Shown here piece after piece: positions 55,775-64,000 of a stretch of DNA of 64,000 nt. The translations under genes and the position numbers were made by a program. The notes under the pieces are model-generated. The model did not search any database. It was not told the origin of the DNA and was given only the letters and a program-made list of their open reading frames with translations. Each line of letters begins with the position of its first letter. The first letter of the stretch is position 1. The stretch is from Erinaceus europaeus (taxonomy: Eukaryota; Chordata; Mammalia; Eulipotyphla; Erinaceidae), in the NCBI RefSeq assembly GCF_950295315.1, contig NC_080164.1, positions 6,495,582 to 6,559,581 of the forward strand, given 5' to 3'.

Positions 55775-56057
55775 TTTAAAATATTTATTTATTTATTCCC
55801 TTTTGTTGCCCTAGTTGTTTTATTGTTGTAGTTATTATTGTTGTCATCATTGTTGAATAAGACAGAGAGAAATGGATAGAGGAGGGGAAGACAGAGAGAG
55901 GGAGAGAAAGATAGACACCTGCAGACCTGCTTCACCGCCTGTGAAGCGATGCCCCTGTAGGTGGGGAGCCAGGGGCTTGAACCGGGATCCTTAGCCGGTC
56001 CTTGTGCTTTGCGCCATGTCATGTGCACTTAACCCACTGTGCTACCGCCTGACTCCC
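55775..56057 (-). mobile_element. SINE-a
   Basis: atttattcccttttgttgcc, cttcaccgcctgtgaagcga, gctaccgcctgactccc in antisense order. Confidence 0.95.
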
Positions 56058-56081
56058 TTTTTTCTTTCTTTTTATCTTTCC

Positions 56082-56338
56082 ATGCCTCCAGAGCTTCATG
56101 GGGCTTCCTGCCTGTACATTTCCACCACTCCTGACAGACTAATTTCTTTGACTGCTTTTTCAAATAGAGGGTGGATGGCAGAGAGGTAGAGATGGAGAGG
56201 AGGAGAGACACCACAGTTCTTCAACACTTGTGACGTGCGCCCTTTTCTCAGCGTTTTCACATGGTGGCCAGAAGCTAGAGCCCGGGTCTTCACACATGGC
56301 AAAGTCAATGTTCTACAGGTCAGACTATCTCCTGGCCC
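56082..56338 (-). mobile_element. SINE-b, long form, degraded
   Basis: tgcctccagagcttcatggg, ttcttcaacacttgtgacgt, agactatctcctggccca in antisense order. Confidence 0.7.
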
Positions 56339-56378
56339 ATATTCACATTTTTAAATGTAGGGTGAGACAATACAACTT

Positions 56379-56471
56379 AGTAATTATATGTATTCTTAAA
56401 TATTTTTTTAGTAATTATATGTATTCTTAAATATTTTTTTAGTAATTATATGTATTCTTAAATACTTTTTT
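56379..56471. repeat. 31-bp AT-rich minisatellite, three copies
   Basis: The unit begins agtaattatatgtattctta. Copies start at 56379, 56410 and 56441, with only the last diverging. Confidence 0.95.
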
Positions 56472-56499
56472 AAGTTTTTTGTTAGATGATTTAGTTTGT

Positions 56500-56760
56500 A
56501 TTTATAAAATTATAAGATAGTGGGGGTATAATTGGTATAATTCCATAATGTTCCCACCACCAGAGTGTGTGTCCTCACAAAAGTGCAGCGGTTCTCTCAA
56601 GGTCACACACAGAGGTTGCCTTCATATCCACACCTATACCTATGAATATTGCTCATTTTTTTCTACATTCCTGCCTTCACTTCCTTTCTAAGTTACGGAT
56701 ACAACTACTACTAATCTGAGTGTCTTTCCTTTTTTTTTTTTTCCTCTTCTCTCTCAGATG
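56500..56760 (-). mobile_element. Probable family X/L1-type 3' tail
   Basis: gtataattccataatgttcccaccaccagag in pieces is the reverse complement of the shared terminal core; the rest is diverged. Confidence 0.5.
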
Positions 56761-56819
56761 AGAGAAACAGTGTTTGACTTCCTGTGATGTTTGTTACATT
56801 TCCTTCCCTTTCAGTAATG

Positions 56820-57352
56820 GTAAAAAAAAAAAAAACAAGATTCATGGTGACAAACACTTCAGGTCCTGATGGAATGGGGGTTCGTAGGCCTCTGGTTTAC
56901 TTTCCCCAGCCTTATGGCTTTGAGAGTATGGGCCAACTCTGACCCCATTTTCCTAAACAACATTCTCTGTCCACCTCCATGTTAATGACCAGGCTCAAGC
57001 AAAGATTATTAAAGTTGTGAATCCTTTAGGAACATAGCTAAGATAGACTTCCTAGCTTCTTTCCACCCTGCAGTACCTGCTTTCACCTGCTCTGTTCTCA
57101 CTTTGGGGGGCCTGTTTATTAAACATTCTGTCCTGTCTTTTAGTCACCAGCTTGGAGATGCCACCATCCTGTCTCCCCTGGGCAGACAACCTCACCATTG
57201 CGTCCTGGAACCTCCCCTCCCCAGAGCCCTGTCCCACTAGGGAAAGATAGTAACAGGCTGGGGGTGTGGATCCACCTGCCAACACCCATGTCCAGTGGAG
57301 AAGCAATTATAGAAATCAGACCTTTCACCTTCTGTACCCCGTAAAGAAATTT
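56820..57352 (+). mobile_element. Family X, older copy
   Basis: ccaggctcaagcaaagatta, gtcaccagcttggagatgcc, cccactagggaaagatagta, acacccatgtccagtggaga, then stops near ttctgtaccccgtaaag without the usual tail. Confidence 0.7.
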
Positions 57353-57365
57353 GTTTTACTGTCTT

Positions 57366-57676
57366 TTTTTTTTTTGCCTCCAGGTTTATTGCTGGGGCTC
57401 AGTGCCTGCACTACTAATCCACCGCTCCTGGAGGCCATTTTTCCCATTTTGTTGCCCTTGTTATTGTTGCCATTGCTGATGTTGTTGTTGGGATAGACAG
57501 AGAAAAATGGAGAGAGGAGGGTAAGACAGAGGGTAAGATAGACACCTGCAGACATGCTTCACTCCCTTTAAAGCAACCCCCTTGCAGGTGGGGATCCAGG
57601 ACTCGAACTGAGATCCTTACTCTGGGCCTTGTTCTTCACGCCAAGTGCACTTAACCCGCTGTGCTATACCGCCTGC
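57366..57676 (-). mobile_element. SINE-a, long form
   Basis: gcctccaggtttattgctgg, tgttgttgttgggatagaca, gctataccgcctgcccca. It appears to sit at the 3' edge of the preceding X copy. Confidence 0.9.
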
Positions 57677-57937
57677 CCCAGTTTGTTATCTTTTTAATAA
57701 GAAAGAGAGAGATACAAAAAGAAAGAAACTGTAACACTGACAAGTTCTGGCTTGTGGTAGTGCTAAGAATTTAACTTCAGGCCTCTTAGGACTCAGGTTT
57801 AAAAGGTTGGTCTAGAAAACACTAAGCAGTCTACCTAGACCAGCGGTCAGATATAATCTGAAAAGCTTTCACAATCAACATTAGCACTAAAGTGCTTAAA
57901 TCTTTGCTAATTCTGCTACATGAAAGAAAAGTCAAAA

Positions 57938-58972
57938 TACATGACAGGCCTAGACCTCGAATAAATCCCTCTCTCCATTGTTACTGGTCATTCCTATCAG
58001 GAACAACACAATAGGCCCCTTTGTGGGCCCCTTTAGGACCTACCCCTCAACTTGGATCAACAATGGTAGAGAATATTCCATCCTCTGAAGGGAGGCTGGA
58101 CAATATACTCTAGGCTACACCTGAGGAAGATGGGTCCTGAAATGGGGGCAGCTTGGAACGTTCCTACTCATGACCACAGAATGTGAGCTCAGTTCTATAG
58201 GGATGCAGAGGTCACATAGGGCCCCAGATCACATCAAATCGATGGGGTTTACAGTCAACAATATTTATATACCTTTCCCATATTTGGGAGCTACTCTCTT
58301 CCCTAATCCAGCTTTCTGGTCCTTCTGCCAGCCATGACACCACCTCCCCAGACAATAATTAGGATCCACCTGCATATCAGATTTCAGGCTTAGGCAAATA
58401 AATAAATAAATAAATAAATAAAATTTAAAAACACTAGTATAGCCACAGGCCCTTTGAAATATAACTAAAATATGCCTACTAGCTATCTACAAAATGGAGA
58501 ACCCCCCCCAACTCTTCATTTGCATTATTCTAGCCTTTAGGTCCATGATTGCTCAACAATTTGTTTGGCTTTGTATGTTAACTCTCTTGTCAACCACCAG
58601 GTTCCAGATGCCAGCATGATGCCGAGCAGACTTCCCTGGACAGACAATCCCACCAATGTATCCTGGAGCTCCACTTCCCCAAAGCTCTTCCCCACTAGTG
58701 AAAGTGAAAGACAGGCTGGGGGTATGGATCATCCTGTCAATGCCCATCTTCAGTGGGGAAGCAATTAGAGAAACCAAACCTTCCACCTTCTGCCTCCCAC
58801 AGTGACCTTGGGTCCATACTCCCAGAGGGATAAAGAATAGGAAAGCTATCAGGGGAGGGGATGGGATACAGAGTTCTGGTGATGGGAATTGTGCAAAGTT
58901 TTACCCCTCTTGTCCTATGGCTTAGTCAATGTTTTCTTTTTATAAATAAAAATTAAATACAAAATAAAAGTA
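57938..58972 (+). mobile_element. Family X, variant a, about 1.0 kb
   Basis: Starts at catgacaggcctagacctcg, then cctttgtgggcccctttagg, gttccagatgccagcatgat, ccccactagtgaaagtgaaa and the end cttgtcctatggcttagtca plus ttttataaataaaaat. Truncated about 0.6 kb downstream of the 5' edge of the 26370 copy. Confidence 0.85.
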
Positions 58973-58999
58973 ATAAAAGAAAGAAAAGTCAAAATAAGT

Positions 59000-59235
59000 T
59001 CACTTGTGTGGAACACAGATAACTTTGCAAAACCAATGGCAAGCAAACTGTCTCTTGGATTTTGTGAAAGGTACAGTGGATGGTGGTTTAAGGGAAGGAG
59101 GCTAGGGGAAGGGGTCCAAACCATGATGGAGGGTATAGTGACTCACACACCATGCATAGGTATGAAACCATGGCTCTGAAATCATTTAATTTTGGAAAAC
59201 ACTGTTAATTCTCTAATAAAATATGAGTGGAAAAA
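59000..59235 (+). mobile_element. Old L1-type 3' end
   Basis: gcaagcaaactgtctcttgg, ttttgtgaaaggtacagtgg, then a terminal tctaataaaatatgagtgg and A run, similar in order to 2890-3068. Confidence 0.5.
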
Positions 59236-59756
59236 AAAAAAAAACCACTGTGGTATACAAATTAGAAGACAAAGTGTAATAGAAGTGGCCAGAGCCCTAC
59301 AGATTTACCAGAGACTTCAGTCCCCATATCAGTAGGTAGCAAAATAATAAATCAAATCCTGAAGAGATAAAACTAAAGTGCAGTCAGAAATAGAACTGAG
59401 GTATACCAGTGCGCTGCTTAAAAGTTCTCCAGAACATGAAGTCTATAGTCAATAGAAGATTCCTAACTACTCAACATAAAATATTACTGAGTGGCTTATG
59501 ATACTTCTAATCCCCCTTCCCCCAGTAGCCTCTAACTAGGAAACCACTTAGGTGATAAATAATATACTATTTCATTACTGCAAAACACTAATAAGTAAGA
59601 GCTGGTCTCCCAGTATCCCTAACTGAGAGTTCATCTGGTAGTTCAAAAGAGAAGGACACCACTGGAACCTCACTGGAAGGGTTTCATCTAATTTTGTAGA
59701 CCTTCAGCTTACAGTTATCCAGAAAATCCTACTGACTTAGATTCAGTAAGTGTCTT
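59236..59756. other. No recognisable feature
   Basis: Unique-looking sequence. Confidence 0.5.
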
Positions 59757-60003
59757 GTTCTTGATTTGATTCTTTTCTTTTTTTATTTTTATATAACACA
59801 ATTACATGTTGACAGGGGTTTGAATCCACACCACTCCCACCACCAGAGTTGTGAATCTTCATTCTCCCCACTGCAATCCACCACAGTTCCCCTAAAGTGG
59901 TAGGCATGGGCCAATGGTATTCTCTACAACTATCCACATTTATACATAGTTGTCCCTTCTTTTTCTGATTCAATCCTCTCTTCCCCTCTAAGCCACTCAG
60001 AAC
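59757..60003 (-). mobile_element. Family X, variant b 3' end
   Basis: acatgttgacaggggtttga, cactcccaccaccagagttg, gcaatccaccacagttcccc, tctacaactatccacattta: reverse complement of 20130-20350. Confidence 0.75.
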
Positions 60004-60487
60004 ATGGATTTTTTTTTCTTACAGAGAACTCAGGAACCAACGATCAATTTTTGTTCAAATCCATCATGACAAACAACAAAAAGAGAGTGAAATTCTTTAG
60101 ACATTCGGCAACCATCAACCAATCCTCAAAAAAGAAATTCAGCCTTGTAGCAAGGATGTAACGCCCTTTCTGAACTAGTCTACATGAGAGATTATCTGAA
60201 GAAACAGGATTTAGCCAACAGTCTTATCAATAAGATAGGCTTCTGATTTTACTGATTAGGTTGGAACTGGTTTACCTCATTCAGTCTTTTATCTCTCTAG
60301 CCATGGCATTCTCTGTAGCCATTGAGAAGAAATGTTTAAATCATAACTACTGTTCTAATAACCCCTAGGAGGAACTGATTTGACTATCTACTCATTAAAA
60401 ATGTTTCCTTCATCTAATTATTATCATACAGTAAAGAGACAGAGCGGGATTGGAAATTCATTTTTCCCATGAAAGTAAAAGACCGGA
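60004..60487. other. No recognisable feature
   Basis: Unique-looking sequence up to the LTR-A target site. Confidence 0.5.
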
Positions 60488-61011
60488 TGTTGGGCTAGCG
60501 TCACGGGAGGGAGAGATAAACAAGGAACCAAGTTCGTGGTGGTAGCAATACAAATCTTTATTCATATGGGTGCCCCAGAGTCGGGGTGTAGGCACCTGGT
60601 TAAAACCACCTGGAGGCAAAAACCACAGTGGCCTGAGTCAGCCTCCCCCTGCACTCCCCTGCTCCTTTTTCCTCCCCTGAGACCAGAAAAGCCAAGCCTG
60701 CCCCCAAGTGGCTTCACCAACCATACAGTTAGAAGAGGGGCAGAGAAAAATGGGAGGGGCTGGAAAGGTAGAACCTCCCTAGCAACCATCGCTAGGGATT
60801 CAACTGGCAGGAATTAGCAATAACCTGCGGGCACTTAGGAAGGAGAACTTTAGTCATTTGTAAGACAAGGCAGGAGATTGATATGTGAATAATAAAGGGA
60901 CGGGCCATTAGTGGCATGGAATGTAGGGTGCTTTGAGGGTCAGGGAGAGGATGGATGTCCCCTCAAGTCAAGCCCTGCCAAGCTCAACCACATGCTCACA
61001 ATTTCCCAACA
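60488..61011 (-). mobile_element. Solo LTR-A, complete
   Basis: Edges on the plus strand are tgttgggctagcg and atttcccaaca, a 7-bp inverted terminal repeat TGTTGGG/CCCAACA. Flanks accgga (60482-60487) and acggga (61012-61017) fit a 6-bp target duplication with one change. The antisense polyadenylation signal lies in aatctttattcatatggg. The reverse complement starts like the LTR-A at 43172 (gaaattgtgagcatgtgg, ggcagggcttgacttgagg). No proviral interior. Confidence 0.9.
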
Positions 61012-61444
61012 ACGGGATTTACAGATGCCTCTAAAACCCAAAAGGCCAGTGTGGTTCCGTGAGAAATAACTTCTCACCACTGCATTCTCTATTCAAACTG
61101 GTTTGGACACTGAATGTCAAGTGACTAAAGTGCAGAACTTTTTTTCAAGGACTGTGGAACTAAATCACACACTGCATCTACCTGCCCCCACCACATCCTT
61201 TTCTGTGCCAGAGATACTGTGACACACCCCTGGCATTTCTAACATTGAGAAACATTAGGCTTCTCCATGGCCTAATGTTCCGAAAGGTAAATTCCCATAG
61301 TGAGTGTGTTTTTACCTCAGGTGACAGTTTAACCTATGTTGGTGAAAATCTTTCTTCTCTAAATAGTCTGGACATGGCATTGGGCAGAATTAGCAGTTTT
61401 ACAATAAGAACGTCCCACCAAGTCCCAGGGAAAGAGGCAGGTTC
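61012..61444. other. No recognisable feature
   Basis: Unique-looking sequence; a 67-codon frame is the longest. Confidence 0.5.
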
Positions 61445-61653
61445 CTAACCTCTATTTAGAAACTATTGTCTATGACTTATTTTAACCACAGAAATGAAGT
61501 TGTTTTTGTTTGTTTGTTTGCCACCAAGGCTATGGCTGGGACATGGTGCCTGCACCACAAATCCATCACTCTCAGCAACAATTTATTAATTTCTTTACTT
61601 CTGATCAGGGCAGAGAAGCTGAGTTGGAAGGGGAAGATAAAGAGTGGAAGAGT
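61445..61653 (+). repeat. 209-bp direct repeat, left copy
   Basis: Starts ctaacctctatttagaaact and ends aaagagtggaagag. It matches 62124-62332 with about ten single-base differences (about 95% identical). The pair brackets an LTR-A. The right two thirds is an antisense SINE-b 3' part (gccaccaaggctatggctgg, tgcctgcaccacaaatccat). Confidence 0.9.
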
Positions 61654-62123
61654 TGGGATATTGTACAGATGTGGTTGAGTTGGGCAGGACCCGCAAACTA
61701 CCATATTTCCATGTGAGTATTATTATTTACATATCAATCTTCTGCCTTGTTTTAAAGTGACTCCTCTGCCACCACGTTATCCCCAGGTATTGCTACAGTC
61801 GCTAGGACACTTCCACCTTCCCAGCATGCCTTTTGCCTCTCTCCACCCCCTTTCCTAGCCAATCCCTTCCCCACTTGACACTTCCAGTTATTATCTATAA
61901 AACCCGCTGCTGTTCTGGTTGGCCCCTTTTGTTGCTTTTCCCTTTTCCAGGAGCAGACCAGGAGAAGGGCTGCTGCACATAGTGGGAGGCGGCTATTTTG
62001 TTAGCTCCACATGGCCTAAACCACCCTGCTCTCGCCCATTTCTGGGGTCCCTGCATGAATAAAGATTTGTGTTCCCTCCACTCCAGTCTCTTCCCTCTCC
62101 CACCTCCGCGATGCAACCTGACA
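61654..62123 (+). mobile_element. LTR-A bracketed by 209-bp direct repeats
   Basis: The left end tgggatattgtacagatgtgg matches the LTR-A start, minus its first few bases. The interior shares acatatcaatcttctgcctt with the LTR at 60488 and tttcctagccaatcccttcc with the LTR-A at 8740. The polyadenylation signal is in catgaataaagatttgtg. The right edge is near gcaacctgaca. It carries no ordinary 6-bp duplication. Confidence 0.75.
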
Positions 62124-62332
62124 CTAACCTCTATTTAGAAACTATTGTCCATGACTTATTTTAACCACAGAAATGAAGTTGTTTTTGTTTGTTTGTTTGC
62201 CACCAAGGCTATGGCTAGGACCTGGTGCCTGCACCACAAATCCATCACTTCCAGCAACAATTTATTGATTTCTTTACTTCAGATCGGGGCAGAGAAGCTG
62301 AGTGGGAAGGGGAAGATAAAGAGTGGAGGAGT
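62124..62332 (+). repeat. 209-bp direct repeat, right copy
   Basis: Second copy of 61445-61653. Unlike the left copy it continues without a break into the rest of its SINE-b (aagctgaaccactgcgttgc onward), so this side holds the original junction. Confidence 0.9.
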
Positions 62333-62455
62333 AAGCTGAACCACTGCGTTGCCACTCTTGAAGCAGCCCCCCTGGAGGAAGGGGGCCTAACCAGGGGTTT
62401 GAACCTGGGTCCTTCCACATAATAGTATATACTCTTATCAAGCGCATCATGGCCC
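62200..62455 (-). mobile_element. SINE-b, long form, antisense
   Basis: gccaccaaggctatggctag, tgcctgcaccacaaatccat, gaagcagcccccctggagga, aaccaggggtttgaacctggg. Its 3' part is what is repeated at 61520-61653. Confidence 0.75.
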
Positions 62456-62758
62456 TGTCCTTGAAACCGTATTTGAAATTCAGCATTATATATATATTTG
62501 CATTAAAATGTGACTCTTGCAAAACTGATCAAAACATTGTTTCTCTCTAACAACTGCAGTTTCTAAAGTCTTAAAGTGTTTGAGCTCTTCAGATTAGCAA
62601 TAGGAAAATTTCACAGTCTTTGGTTAAGAGTTTAAGCAATTTTTTTTTTCAGAGTATAACATATCCTCCCATGGAGGTACTTATTCTAGTAGAGAGATTA
62701 AGAACCCAACCAATCTTTTCTATGAACAGAAATAAATAATGGCAAGATTTCTCTATAG

Positions 62759-62770
62759 CTACCCTCCACT
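62759..62770 (+). repeat. Target-site duplication, left copy, of the 7SK pseudogene
   Basis: ctaccctccact; partner ctaccctccatt at 63020-63031 (11 of 12 identical). Confidence 0.9.
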
Positions 62771-63019
62771 GGATGAGGGTGATCTGGCTGCGATATCTGT
62801 CACCTCACTGATCGCCAGGGTTGATTCAGCTGATCTGGCAAGCTAGGTGGGTGTCCCTTTCCTCCCTCACCACTCCATGTGTGTCCCTCCCAAAGCTGCC
62901 TGCTCAGTCAAAGAGGAAGGCCTTCCCTGAATAGAGAAGGACTGAAGGGTCTTTGGTCCAGGGTATCCAAGTAGCTGCGCTCCCCTGCTAGAACCTCCAA
63001 ACAAGCTCTCAAGGTCCGT
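62771..63019 (+). pseudogene. RN7SK: 7SK snRNA retropseudogene, 3'-truncated, no A tail
   Basis: The sequence follows 7SK RNA from its first base (ggatg, then gggtgatctggctgcgat) through atcgccagggttgattcagc, tccctcaccactccatgtgt and gtagctgcgctcccctgcta to gaacctccaaacaagctctc aaggtcc. That covers about three quarters of the usual length of roughly 330 nt; the 3' hairpin and terminal U run are missing. Substitutions are scattered throughout and the GT of the 5' ggatgtgagg is lost. Direct repeats ctaccctccact (62759-62770) and ctaccctccatt (63020-63031) flank it, and no A tail separates its 3' end from the right repeat. The functional RNA regulates P-TEFb; this truncated copy has no visible promoter and is presumed inert. 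Confidence 0.95.
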
Positions 63020-63151
63020 CTACCCTCCATTGAGAGGTTGATGGAGTTTCACCTCCTTTGCACTCAGTTCTTGTAAGGAAACTTCCAACTGTATTTGGTC
63101 TACTTAAAGTGTTGTCTCTTTGGAAAAGTTGTGACACTTTTTACATAGAAA

Positions 63152-63350
63152 ATAGCCAGACCTTCCACCTTCTGCAACACACAATGACCTTGGGTCCATA
63201 CTCCCAGAAGGATAGAGAATGGGAAAGCTATCAGGGGAAAGGATGGGATATGGTGATAGGGTGGTAGGAATTGTGTGGCGTTGTACCCCTCCTACCCTAC
63301 GGTTTTGTTAATGTCTCCTTTCTTAAATTTTTTTAATTTAAATTTAATTT
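63152..63350 (+). mobile_element. Family X 3' end
   Basis: agccagaccttccaccttct, tactcccagaaggatagaga, gttgtacccctcctacccta, then a ttcttaaattttttt tail, closest to the short-form ending at 40640-40690. Confidence 0.85.
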
Positions 63351-63489
63351 TTTAAAAAAAGAAAATACTCAAAAATGTATCATGACTTTTCAGACAACAC
63401 CATATATATATATCTTACCAAGTCCCCATACAGAATAGAGTTGGCTGGTCACATCACATTAAGGTGAAGATCCTATTTATATTAGTGTG

Positions 63490-63801
63490 TGCCGGGCTAG
63501 TTTCGTGGGTGGGAGAGAGACAACCAGGGACTCATGGCTGAGCTGAGATGCAGCTCAATCTTTATTGATGAGGAATGCAGTGTGATCTAGCTATCTCTAA
63601 TCACAAAGCTGTCCTATATATATCTCCTGAGGCGGAAATGTCAGGAAGACTAAGTAGGTAGGATAGGGGGTGGGGAGAAGGAAAAAGCAAGCTAACCAGT
63701 GGGGATTAAACCAATGAAAACAATGATGATGTAAATAGACCACAGCAGAAAGCAATGCAACAGAAGGGGTCTTAGAAGCAGGATTTAGAAGCAGACCAGC
63801 A
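63490..63801 (-). mobile_element. Solo LTR-B with perfect 6-bp duplication
   Basis: Edges tgccgggctagtttcgtggg and tagaagcagaccagca. Target duplication agtgtg at 63484-63489 and 63802-63807. Contains caatctttattgatgagg (antisense polyadenylation signal) and ctgtcctatatatatctcc (antisense TATA region). Only 312 bp because the block that is triplicated at 22665 is largely missing here. Confidence 0.95.
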
Positions 63802-63839
63802 AGTGTGTAGCCTTGTATGAAATTAAGAAATACAAATTA

Positions 63840-63882
63840 GTGGCCAGGTGGCAGTGCACCTGGTTGAGCACACTTTTTATGA
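63840..63882 (+). mobile_element. SINE-b head only
   Basis: gtggccaggtggcagtgcacctgg and gttgagcacact, then unrelated sequence: a 3'-truncated SINE head. Confidence 0.6.
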
Positions 63883-64000
63883 ATCCTGAGAGCCAGGACT
63901 TTGCTTTCTTTACCCATTTAATATCCCCGAAATAATAAACACTGTAGCTGACACTGGTAGAAAACGAAAACTCTGGGTATTTAAAAGACTTCTGTAATGA

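Overview
This window is non-coding mammalian DNA made mostly of layered retrotransposon insertions. The dominant repeats are tRNA-derived SINEs whose heads read like gggagtcgggcggtagcgc and gggccaggtggtggcgcacc. I recognise these as the SINEs of hedgehogs (Erinaceidae, probably Erinaceus). I found no cellular protein-coding exon, no intact tRNA or rRNA gene and no CRISPR array; nearly all long open frames are simple repeats or transposon relics.

Repeat names used here are local. SINE-a is the long SINE with a tagcgcagcgggttaagcgc A box. SINE-b is the ccaggtggtggcgcacctgg type, with a short form and a long form ending in cagcaataaccctgg. SINE-c carries gaggtcctgagttc. SINE-d carries ataatggttatgcaaagag. 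LTR-A and LTR-B are two related class II (betaretrovirus/ERVK-like) LTR groups. Family X is a non-coding, 5'-truncated, A-tailed interspersed repeat with about 16 pieces in the window.

Layout. 1-3068 is a degraded half-L1 (HAL1)-like element with tandem 5' leader units. 3969-5307 is a 5'-truncated L1 with a target-site duplication. 5.7-8.3 kb is mainly old unique sequence. 8.6-9.9 kb holds an LTR-B inserted into an LTR-A, followed by a family X 3' end. 10-23 kb mixes unique sequence, SINEs, a probable class I LTR (about 15.3-15.9 kb) and an LTR-B with a triplicated 80-bp block (22.45-22.96 kb). 23.7-26.0 kb is a three-deep nest: RTE-clade LINE in family X in L1. 26.4-28.0 kb is the longest family X copy. 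30.3-41.8 kb carries several L1 3' ends, including a young minus-strand L1 whose ORF2 C-terminus is still open. 43.2-43.8 kb is a complete LTR-A, and 49.2-49.5 kb an old MLT1-type MaLR LTR. 51.8-52.2 kb is a minus-strand LTR-B that still has a lysine-tRNA primer-binding site. 52.5-52.7 kb is a 28-bp minisatellite. 55.0-55.6 kb shows two SINEs inserted at the same target. 60.5-62.5 kb has two LTR-A copies, one flanked by an unusual 209-bp direct repeat. 62.77-63.02 kb is a 7SK snRNA retropseudogene with no A tail. 63.49-63.80 kb is a solo LTR-B with a perfect 6-bp target duplication.

There is no gene system acting together here. The value of the window lies in the insertion history, which target-site duplications resolve well. 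The items most worth a second look are the tailless 7SK pseudogene, the LTR between 209-bp direct repeats, family X and its shared 3' core with L1 3' UTRs, the HAL1-like element, and the RTE fragments.
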